A stretch of 42,371 bases of DNA, from the NCBI GenBank assembly GCA_937967805.1, contig CALBTC010000091.1, positions 1 to 42,371 on the forward strand. The letters run 5' to 3'. The notes under the pieces were generated by a model. The model worked only from the letters and a program-made list of their open reading frames with translations. It had not been told where the DNA came from and made no database searches. Position numbers and translations under genes: made by a program. This document shows positions 31,831-38,836 of the stretch, one piece after another; position 1 is the stretch's first letter, and each line of letters opens with the position of its first letter. Source of the stretch: an uncultured Anaerolineaceae bacterium (GTDB taxonomy: Bacteria > Chloroflexota > Anaerolineae > Promineifilales > Promineifilaceae).

Positions 31831-33171
31831 CTACGGCTGGTAAATAATTGTGTCCGGACGGAAGGCGGCCCAGGAGAACCAGAAATGGTCGGCATGGACG
31901 ATGCGCGCGAGCCGCTCGCCTTCCAGTTCGCCCTCTATGGCTTCGCCGACAATATTCCAGGTGCTGCCCGTTTCATTGTCGACAATGGTGTTGCCTTCTT
32001 TGCGGAAGGTGAGTAGTTGGCCGTCCAGCACCGGATCAAAAACACCGGTGGCGCCAACATCTTCAGCGTCGGCAATCACGGGCGCACCCAGGGCGCTGGC
32101 GGTGCCGCCGACGTGGAAGATTACCAGGTTTTGCTCGCCTTGCTTATCGTTGATGACGCCTTCTTCTATCAAAACGTCCAGCGGGTAAGCCACGTCGATG
32201 CCGTTGGGCAGGGAGACGGTGACGACGCGGGCCACGGCAGGCAGCCGCTCGTCCAGCTCACCGTCAAACAAAAAAGGATTGCTGCCGATGGTGTCGTAAC
32301 CGGCGTAGGGATTACGGCCGTAACTGCGCCCAAACCCGGTCTCCTGCGACAAAATCATGCCGTCCGGATACGCCTCGCGAAAGTTATCGAAGCTGATGAT
32401 GGCCGAGGGCAAAAAGGTGAGCTGCTCGCCTGCCTTCTCGCCAATCAAGCCTTCACCGGTGAACTGCTGCCACAGCGTTTCCGTCTTGCGGTCATACATC
32501 ACCAGGTCTGAGTTGCGCAGCAGGCCGGAAGTGCCAAACTCGACTGCCTCGCCTTCCAGCGTGCGCTCAAACACAATGGCCGAGTTGCACAGCGGGCAAA
32601 AGGTGACGATGACCGGCACGCCGCCAACGGTGTCATTGACGATTTCGTGCCAGGTGAGAATTTGCAGCGGGTAGGCGCGGGCGTCGCCGTTAAGGTCTAC
32701 AGCAATAACTGGTTCATTGCCTGCCAGCCATGCTTCGGCCTCTTCGGGTGTCACAAACTGCGGATCGTCTATGGAGGGGATGCCGTCGCGCGGCGGGCCG
32801 CCAGATAGCAGTTCATCGGTGCTGATGATGCGCCGGTTCCAGTTGGTGTTCCAGCTGCGGGTGAGGGAGGCGAGGCGATCGCTGCGGTCGTCGGTGGTGA
32901 AGAGGACCGTGCCGTCTTCCAGCAGAATCTGGTCGTCATCCAGTTCGATTTCTGCGGTTGCAGTTGGTTCTTCAACCGGCGCGGCTTCTTCTACGGTAGG
33001 GGCAGCGGTGTTGGTGGCAACGGCCGTTTCGCTGTCCGTTTCTGCAACCTGATTATCATCGGTTTCGGCGACTGTGGCCGGGGCATCGCCGCCGGTTTGG
33101 GGTGAGCATGCTGTTAATAAGAATGCGCTGATCGCTGCCAACGCACTCAATTTCAAATAGAATTTTTTCAT
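31831..33171 (-). CDS. DUF3179 lipoprotein (Cys version)
   Basis: This 446-residue protein has a lipoprotein signal ending L-L-T-A-C-S (Cys22), an acidic Ala/Thr linker, and then the DUF3179 domain. Diagnostic segments are G-G-P-P-R-D-G-I-P-S-I-D-D-P, E-P-V-I-A-V-D-L-N-G-D-A-R-A-Y-P-L-Q-I-L-T-W-H-E-I-V-N-D, and the conserved P-V-I-V-T-F-C-P-L-C-N-S-A-I-V-F, a CxxC-type motif. Nobody has assigned a biochemical function that I know of; the invariant CxxC and extracytoplasmic location suggest redox or metal chemistry. A GGAG lies about 9 nt before the ATG. The gene is divergent from a DUF3179 paralogue in which the first Cys of this motif is encoded by TGA. Confidence 0.88.
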   Translation of the reverse strand: MKKFYLKLSALAAISAFLLTACSPQTGGDAPATVAETDDNQVAETDSETAVATNTAAPTVEEAAPVEEPTATAEIELDDDQILLEDGTVLFTTDDRSDRLASLTRSWNTNWNRRIISTDELLSGGPPRDGIPSIDDPQFVTPEEAEAWLAGNEPVIAVDLNGDARAYPLQILTWHEIVNDTVGGVPVIVTFCPLCNSAIVFERTLEGEAVEFGTSGLLRNSDLVMYDRKTETLWQQFTGEGLIGEKAGEQLTFLPSAIISFDNFREAYPDGMILSQETGFGRSYGRNPYAGYDTIGSNPFLFDGELDERLPAVARVVTVSLPNGIDVAYPLDVLIEEGVINDKQGEQNLVIFHVGGTASALGAPVIADAEDVGATGVFDPVLDGQLLTFRKEGNTIVDNETGSTWNIVGEAIEGELEGERLARIVHADHFWFSWAAFRPDTIIYQP

Positions 33172-33355
33172 CGTAACTCCTTGTAAACTGATTTGCTTCG
33201 TCTGATTGTTTGTTCTTACAGCTTTCTTCCATTATTCACGAACGACGCTCACTTACCGTGAGCAGGATCACGAAACAGTGTTGGATATGTTCATTCACCT
33301 TTCGTTTTGTAGGTAGTGCTACAGTAGATTAACCAGAGGAGGATAAACTTAAGCT

Positions 33356-34504
33356 ATGAAACCAAACAGGTTTTTGGGCGTCCTCATACTTTTCTTATTT
33401 GGCTGTTCGCTTCAATCCCCTGGCGAGGATACGGCCGTATCCTCTACTCTGCCTCCCAACAACGCCGATCTTTTGACCCCCTCTGCCCCGGACCCAACGG
33501 ATGCGGCCGTTGCTGAACCAGGGGCAACCCCCAGGCCACAATTGACAGCGCCGCCACAGGCTTCCCCGCAGCCGCCGCGCCCTACCGTACCGCCGGCGGC
33601 AACCAATGTGCGCCGCAGCGAGGATGCGTCTTATGAATTTCGCCAGTGGGCCACGTTTGACGGCATCCCGCCCATTTACGAACCGACGTTTAGCCAGGCA
33701 GACGATGTTCCGCTGGAAGCTGAGGAGCTGGTTATGGGAGTGACGCTTGGCGGAGAGGCCAAAGCGTATCCGGTCTCCGTTTTGCGCTTCCGCGAGATGG
33801 TAAACGATGAGCTGGCGGGCATCCCCATCCTGGTGACGTGGTGACCGGTTTGCTACACCGGTCTCGTGCATGACCGGCGCATCGATGGTGAAACGGCCGT
33901 TTTTGGCAACGCCACCTCCCTTTTCATGTTTGCCATGACCTGGTGGGACCACGAAACCGAGTCTATTTGGTCGCAGCCGTGGGGGCGGGCCATTCAGGGA
34001 CCCTTACAAGGCGTCGAACTGTTCTTGCTGCCGTCCCAGCTTACCACCTGGTCAGCCTGGCGCGCTGAGCATCCGCAAACGTTGGTGCTGACCAATGATT
34101 TAGACCGGCTATCGAGCCTGCGCCAGACGTTTGATGAGGCGTTTGTCATCGGCGTGACGTTGGGAGAGATCGCCAAAGCGTATCGTTTTTCAGAGGTGGC
34201 AGACGCTACCCTGGTGCATGACTTTGTGGGCGAAACGGCCGTGCTGATTCACGCTTCAGGTACGTCTTTCCACGCTTATGTTCGCCTGGCAGAAAGTATT
34301 GAGCAGCCGCTTACTTTTTTTGTGGAGAATGACGAAATCAAGGACCAACAGACGGGTTCTGTGTGGGATATGGGGCGCGGTCTGGCCGTGGCCGGCCCTT
34401 TGAAAAACACGATTTTGCCTGCGCTGCCCAGCCTGACCGCCTACGAAGATCACTGGTTTGACTTTTACCCCGAGTCCGAACTGTGGCAACCGTCAACAAA
34501 CTGA
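33356..34504 (+). CDS. DUF3179 lipoprotein, probable selenoprotein (in-frame TGA at 33842-33844)
   Basis: Read through one TGA, this is a 382-residue protein: lipoprotein signal ending L-F-G-C (Cys17), a Pro/Thr linker, then a DUF3179 domain that continues in the same frame for 219 codons after the TGA. The TGA codes residue 163 in G-I-P-I-L-V-T-W-(TGA)-P-V-C-Y-T-G-L-V, aligned with V-P-V-I-V-T-F-C-P-L-C-N-S-A of the paralogue at 31831. The stop therefore sits exactly on the first Cys of the CxxC motif. A SECIS-like hairpin follows. The simplest reading is a selenocysteine (U-P-V-C). A nonsense mutation would not be expected to fall on a Cys and leave an intact frame. GGAGG lies 13 nt before the ATG. 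It is the first gene of a three-gene operon. Confidence 0.8.
33858..33877 (+). promoter_or_regulatory. Candidate bacterial SECIS element 1
   Basis: CCGGTC (33858-33863), loop TCGTGCAT, GACCGG (33872-33877) begins 13 nt after the TGA; the apical loop has a G at its third base. An alternative stem GACCGGT/ACCGGTC (33843-33863) starts in the TGA itself. Bacterial SECIS elements lie within the coding sequence just after UGA, as here. Confidence 0.55.
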
Positions 34505-34546
34505 TACAATCGAAATCTAAACAGATTTTTACAAGAAGGAGCAAGC

Positions 34547-35248
34547 ATGACCCAGCCAGATGTGACCGCCGCTTACAATTATGCTGTTTTTAATAGGGAG
34601 AACGTGATGCCCTGGCTCAACTTTGAGGGCAGCCCACCGCTGGGCCAGACCGCTCCGGATTTTCCCTTGTGGCATCTGGATGGGACGGAGACCCGCCTTG
34701 CCGAAATCTGGACCGCCAACCAGTTTACTGTGGTGGAGTTCGGCAGTTTTACCTGACCGTATTGCGGGATGGCGGCGCCATCTATGGATGCTCTGGCTGA
34801 TGAGTTTGCCGCGCAGAACGTTGGCTCTATCTTTTTATACACCCACGAAGCCCATCCAGGCGAAAATTATCCTCACCTCACTTCTATGTCTCAAAAAACG
34901 GACCACGCCCGCGACCTGCGCGACGTGTACGGCGTGAAGCGGCCAATCTTGCTGGATGCCCTTGACGGTGCCTGTCACCGCACCTATGGCTCTATGCCCA
35001 ACATGACCTGGATTTTTAACAAGGCTGGCGCGCCGGTTTACAAATCGAACTGGACCGACGTGAACAGCGTGCGCAACGCCCTGGAATATTATCTGGACGT
35101 AGTGCAGCGGCGGCGCGACCGGGAGCGGCTGGTGCCGTTTCACGTTGAGCGGCTCGACTACCGCCAATCGGACCGGGAAGGATTTTACGCAGGATTAGCC
35201 CGCAGTGGTCCCAAAGCGGTGCGCGAGTTTGACGAGTCGGGGTTGTAA
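34547..35248 (+). CDS. Iodothyronine deiodinase-like thioredoxin-fold protein, probable selenoprotein (in-frame TGA at 34754-34756)
   Basis: Read through one TGA this is a 233-residue protein. The TGA is residue 70 in V-V-E-F-G-S-F-T-(TGA)-P-Y-C-G-M. Vertebrate deiodinases have N-F-G-S-C-T-U-P-P-F at the same point, where U is selenocysteine. Further matches are F-L-Y-T-H-E-A-H-P (deiodinase E-E-A-H), R-P-I-L-L-D, and T-W-I-F-N-K-A-G-A-P-V-Y-K-S. The residue three after the TGA is Cys73, giving a U-x-x-C redox pair that animal deiodinases lack, so a thiol oxidoreductase or peroxidase role is likely. A SECIS-like stem-loop follows at once. AAGGAG precedes the ATG. The TAATG overlap ties it to the downstream photolyase gene. 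There is no signal peptide, so it is cytosolic. Confidence 0.85.
34768..34782 (+). promoter_or_regulatory. Candidate bacterial SECIS element 2
   Basis: GATGGC, loop GGC, GCCATC: a perfect 6-bp stem starting 11 nt after the TGA, with the loop about 18 nt after it and a G at its first position. Spacing and loop G fit the usual description of bacterial SECIS elements. Confidence 0.65.
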
Positions 35249-36765
35249 TGGGGCAAACGGCCGTCTGGATTTTGGGCGATCAATTGCCGGAAAATCATCC
35301 AGCTCTGCAAGCGGCAGAGGCGGAAGCAGGTAAGGAAAACGTGCGCGTGCTGCTGGTGCAGAGCCAGGCACGGACCCATAAGCAGCCGTATCATCGCCGT
35401 AAGCTGGTGCTGCTGTTTAGCGCCATGCGCCACTACGCGGCCGAGCTGCGCGCGCGTGGCTACCAGGTTGACTATCTTAAAGCGCCTACCTTTGGTGCCG
35501 GGCTGCGCCAGTTTGTGCAGGAACAGCAGCCGGATCGGTTGTTTACCATGGCGGCCAGCGAGTTTAACGGCCGTTCCTTCCAACAGCACCAGCTAGCCTC
35601 CATTGTGGGTATCCCCGTCACCCTGCTGCCTAACACCCAATTTTTGGTCGGGCAGTATGATCCTTACCCCAACCAAAACAATGATAAAAAAGTGGTGATG
35701 GAAAATTTCTACCGGGAGATGCGCCGCCATTTTGACGTACTGCTGGAGGATGGTGAGCCGGCGGGCGGGGAGTGGAATTACGACAAAGAGAACCGCAAAT
35801 CGCTGCCCAAAGAAATCGAACTGCCGGACCTACCTCGCTTTGAGCCCGACTCTGTCACCCAGGAAGTGATGGATGAAGTGGCGGCGTCTGATCACGGCAT
35901 TGGCGTCGTTGATGGATTTGATCTGGCCGTGACGCGGCAGCAGGCGCTGGCTGCATTTGATGATTTTTTAGCGCATCGGCTGCCCAACTTTGGCGCTTAC
36001 GAGGACGCCATGACCGAACGCCACGCGACGCTGTTCCATTCTGTTTTGTCGCCTTACCTGAACATTGGCTTGCTGGAGCCGCTGGAATTGATTGAGGGTG
36101 CAGCGATGGCCTACACGGCCGGCGACGCGCCGATCAACTCCGTGGAGGGATTTGTGCGGCAGATTTTGGGCTGGCGCGAGTATATCTATTGGCAATATTG
36201 GCGGCAGATGCCGAAGCTGGTTGAGCAAAATAGCTGGGAGGCGAAACGGCCGCTTCCTGATTTCTTCTGGAGCGCCGATACCGATCTCAACTGCCTGCGT
36301 CACGTCATTGAGCGGGCCATTGGCGCGGGGTACAATCATCACATCGAGCGGCTGATGGTGCTGTGCAACTTTTGCCTGCTGGCGGGCATCGAGCCGATGG
36401 CCGTGAATAGCTGGTTCCTGGCCCATTATATCGACGCCTACGAATGGGTGATGCTGCCCAACGTGCTGGGCATGGGTCTCAACGCCGACGGCGGCCAGAC
36501 GGCCACCAAGCCGTACATCGCCTCGGCCAATTACATCAACAAGATGGGGGATTACTGCGGCGGCTGCCGCTTTAACCACAAGCAGCGCCACGGCGAAGAC
36601 GCCTGCCCCTTTAGCTTTCTCTACTGGAACTTTCTTTTGCAGCACGAGGAAATCCTTCGCGCCAACCCGCGGCTGGGACCTAACGTGCTGGGTTTGCGTT
36701 ATTTAGACGATGATGAGCGAACGGCCGTGCGCCATCAAGCCCAACAATTCCTGCAGAACCTCTAG
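35248..36765 (+). CDS. FeS-containing bacterial photolyase/cryptochrome (PhrB/CryB-like)
   Basis: This 505-residue protein belongs to the 'cryptochrome/deoxyribodipyrimidine photolyase-related' family. It has an N-terminal alpha/beta antenna domain (V-W-I-L-G-D-Q-L, 6-13; H-R-R-K-L-V-L-L-F-S-A-M-R-H) and a C-terminal FAD domain (V-E-G-F-V-R-Q-I-L-G-W-R-E-Y; H-H-I-E-R-L-M-V-L; N-A-D-G-G). Four cysteines, C349, C437, C440 (Y-C-G-G-C) and C453 (D-A-C-P-F), match the [4Fe-4S] ligands of Agrobacterium PhrB, a (6-4) photolyase, offset by one residue from the numbers I recall. It would repair (6-4) photoproducts with light. Its ATG overlaps the stop of the deiodinase-like gene (TAATG), implying co-translation. 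Confidence 0.92.
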   Translation: MGQTAVWILGDQLPENHPALQAAEAEAGKENVRVLLVQSQARTHKQPYHRRKLVLLFSAMRHYAAELRARGYQVDYLKAPTFGAGLRQFVQEQQPDRLFTMAASEFNGRSFQQHQLASIVGIPVTLLPNTQFLVGQYDPYPNQNNDKKVVMENFYREMRRHFDVLLEDGEPAGGEWNYDKENRKSLPKEIELPDLPRFEPDSVTQEVMDEVAASDHGIGVVDGFDLAVTRQQALAAFDDFLAHRLPNFGAYEDAMTERHATLFHSVLSPYLNIGLLEPLELIEGAAMAYTAGDAPINSVEGFVRQILGWREYIYWQYWRQMPKLVEQNSWEAKRPLPDFFWSADTDLNCLRHVIERAIGAGYNHHIERLMVLCNFCLLAGIEPMAVNSWFLAHYIDAYEWVMLPNVLGMGLNADGGQTATKPYIASANYINKMGDYCGGCRFNHKQRHGEDACPFSFLYWNFLLQHEEILRANPRLGPNVLGLRYLDDDERTAVRHQAQQFLQNL

Positions 36766-36938
36766 ATATACGGAGTGAGCATCCTCAGGCTTGTACTGAG
36801 CGCAGCCGAAGTATGCCGGTTCTTAACAGGGTCGCATTTGACATGCTCAATTCTCAAGTTCAGTGGTGTTTAATTGATCGCGCAAAGGTGCAAAGTTTTC
36901 ATTTGGCTTTTAGTTGGTGGTATTCGCGCTCAATATTT
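36766..36938. other. Intergenic gap between convergent photolyase and glyS genes
   Basis: No gene is seen in these 173 nt, and no clear terminator hairpin or tandem repeat, unlike most other gaps in the window. Confidence 0.5.
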
Positions 36939-38330
36939 CTACAGTTGATCTTGCAGGTAATTTAGCAGCTGGTCGATGCCGACGCGGTCCTGTGCGGTTG
37001 TGTCGCGGTGGCGCACGGTGACGCTGTTTTCCTCCAGCGTCTCAAAATCAATGGTGATGCAAAATGGGGTCCCGATTTCGTCCTGGTAATAATACCGCTT
37101 GCCGATGTTGCCCCGGTCGTCCCAGGTGGTGGTGTGGTGGGGGGCAACCAGTTCGTAGACGGTCTGGGCTTTTTGCACCAGTTCTGGCTTGTTGCGCAGG
37201 AGGGGGAAAACGGCCGTCTTATAAGGCGCCAGCTCCGGTTTAAAGCGCAAAACGGTGCGGTTGTTTTCTTCATCGCGCCAGTACGCATCGCAAAGCAGCA
37301 TTAAAAAGAGGCGATTGATGCCCACGGCCGGTTCGATGACGTGCGGCACAAACGTTTTGCCGCTGAACGGATCGGTGTAGGTCAGTTTTGCCCCGGCATG
37401 TTCGATATGCTGCTGCAAATCGTAGTCGGTGCGGTAGGCCACGCCCCACAGCTCCTTGAAGCCAAAGGGGAAACGGTAATCCAGGTCGTACGTTTCGCGG
37501 CTGTAATGGCTGCGCTCCTTGTCGGAATGCCGCCGCCAGCGTAGATTGTCTGCCCGGACGCCCAACGTGTCTACCACAAATTCCCACATGCGATCTTGCC
37601 ACCATTCAAACAGCGTTTGCCAAACGCGCGTTTCAGGGTCGAAGAAATATTCAATCTCCGCCTGTTCAAACTCCAGCGTGCGGAAGACAAACTGGCCGGT
37701 GGTGATCTCGTTACGGAAGCTCTTGCCAATCTGGCCGATTCCAAACGGAAGCTTCATACGGGTAGAATCCAGCACCTGGCGGAAGTTGGTGAAGATGCCC
37801 TGGGCGGTTTCCCCGCGCAGATACAATTTGGACTTTTCACCTTCGATGGCGCCAACGGCCGTTTCAAACAAAATGTTAAATTCTTTGGGCGCGGTGACTG
37901 GGTTGCCGTCCGGGCTTAGAATCTTGTTTTCGGCTATGAACGCGCCCATTTGGGCCATGTCCATCTCTTCTACGATGCGTTCAGGCGGATTGGGCTGCTG
38001 CGCCAGCCACGTCTCAATCATGTGGTCGGCGCGGTACCGCTTGTGGGTTACCTTATCCTCCACCAGCGGATCGGTGAACGAAGCGACGTGGCCGGAGGCC
38101 ACCCAGGTTTGCGGGTGCAGCAAGATTTGCGTGTCCAGGCCAATCATGTCGGCCCTTTTTCGAATCATTTCCTGCCACCATTTATCCTTGATGTTGCGCA
38201 GCAGCTCGGTGCCCAGCGGGCCGTAATCATAGGCGCTGGCCAGCCCGCCATAAATTTCCGACGTTTGGTAGACAAAGCCACGCCGCTTGGCGAGCGCGGT
38301 GATCGTTTCCAGCGTTAGTTGTTCGTTCAT
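36939..38330 (-). CDS. glyS: Glycyl-tRNA synthetase (alpha2, class II)
   Basis: This 463-residue enzyme of the single-chain (alpha2) type charges tRNA-Gly. It opens with the R-R-G-F-V-Y-Q-T-S-E-I-Y-G-G segment and Y-D-Y-G-P-L-G. Motif 2 is in S-F-R-N-E-I-T-T-G-Q-F-V-F-R-T-L-E-F-E-Q-A-E, and motif 3 is in E-P-A-V-G-I-N-R-L-F-L. The C-terminal anticodon-binding domain runs to the end (D-D-R-G-N-I-G-K-R-Y; G-T-P-F-C-I-T-I-D). AGGGA lies about 6 nt before the ATG. The leader carries a T-box riboswitch, so expression should rise when tRNA-Gly is uncharged. A 151-bp inverted-repeat element lies between the T-box terminator and the ATG. Confidence 0.96.
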   Translation of the reverse strand: MNEQLTLETITALAKRRGFVYQTSEIYGGLASAYDYGPLGTELLRNIKDKWWQEMIRKRADMIGLDTQILLHPQTWVASGHVASFTDPLVEDKVTHKRYRADHMIETWLAQQPNPPERIVEEMDMAQMGAFIAENKILSPDGNPVTAPKEFNILFETAVGAIEGEKSKLYLRGETAQGIFTNFRQVLDSTRMKLPFGIGQIGKSFRNEITTGQFVFRTLEFEQAEIEYFFDPETRVWQTLFEWWQDRMWEFVVDTLGVRADNLRWRRHSDKERSHYSRETYDLDYRFPFGFKELWGVAYRTDYDLQQHIEHAGAKLTYTDPFSGKTFVPHVIEPAVGINRLFLMLLCDAYWRDEENNRTVLRFKPELAPYKTAVFPLLRNKPELVQKAQTVYELVAPHHTTTWDDRGNIGKRYYYQDEIGTPFCITIDFETLEENSVTVRHRDTTAQDRVGIDQLLNYLQDQL

Positions 38331-38368
38331 AAATGTCCCTGTAGCCGCGCATTCATTGCGCGTTGATT

Positions 38369-38519
38369 GGTAGAGGCGGGACGACCGGGTTTAAAGCTGG
38401 AAAAACTAATGGCCTTACTTCCCGGTCGTCTCGCCCATTGTGCCGTCAATGGGCGAGATGGCGCGGAAGCCAGGTTCCATGTTTGGCGCAATTTTTGCCC
38501 GCACCATCCCGCCCCTACC
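38369..38519. repeat. 151-bp element with terminal and nested inverted repeats (MITE-like)
   Basis: The outer arms GGTAGAGGCGGGA (38369-38381) and TCCCGCCCCTACC (38507-38519) are complementary with one mismatch. Inside lie GGCGGGACGACCGGG (38375-38389) with CCCGGTCGTCTCGCC (38421-38435, one mismatch), and GCCCATTG/CAATGGGC (38433-38454). No target duplication is obvious and no ORF is present. It sits in the glyS leader between riboswitch and start codon. Confidence 0.65.
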
Positions 38520-38535
38520 AAAATGTTCAACAATA

Positions 38536-38690
38536 AAACAAAAAATCCCTGCAACACACAAATTGTGCTGCAGGGACGGCTTTTTCAAGTCGCGGTTCCA
38601 CCCTGCTTCCACCGGCCCAATTTGGGCCGGCGGCATCTTTCTTGGGGGTGCAGCTCCCGCTTGCCAAAGGCGATCATCGCTGCGGAATAT
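38536..38690 (-). promoter_or_regulatory. T-box riboswitch (glycine), with unusually short Stem I
   Basis: Minus strand, upstream of glyS: the T-box sequence AGGGTGGAACCGCG (complement of 38591-38604) and its partner CGTCCCT (38572-38578). An intrinsic terminator follows, with stem 38546-38576 and a U-rich run at 38536-38545. A candidate Stem I is only about 34 nt (38650-38683, GCAGC...GCTGC) and holds T-T-T-G-G-C-A-A-G with a GGC glycine codon at 38663-38665 as the possible specifier. A strong GC-rich stem (about 38612-38630) lies between them. Known role: uncharged tRNA-Gly stabilises the antiterminator. Confidence 0.88.
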
Positions 38691-38836
38691 TTTTTTGCCA
38701 CAGAGGGCACAGAGAATCTTGAGATTTAGGCCCAAATCGTTTGGGTCTCAATATGTGGATTTATCCTTTTTTCTCTCTGCGAAGTCCTTGACAAAACTTA
38801 GAACATCTCTGTGACCGTAATTTTACGGCGTGGTGG
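38691..38836. other. Upstream part of glyS leader with degraded family-B repeat
   Basis: GCCACAGAGGGCACAGAGA (38697-38715) and CTCTCTGCGAAG (38773-38784) look like separated family-B arms. CCCAAA/TTTGGG (38731-38745) makes a small hairpin. The glyS promoter must lie here or in the end of aceK, but no box is convincing. Confidence 0.4.

Noticed and set aside
33842..34756. Two pseudogenes caused by nonsense mutations
   Set aside because: Both TGAs fall on the first Cys of a conserved CxxC, frames stay intact afterwards, and each has a nearby stem-loop; two such coincidences in adjacent genes are unlikely. Elsewhere TGA is a normal stop (vapB, livM), so genome-wide recoding is also unlikely.
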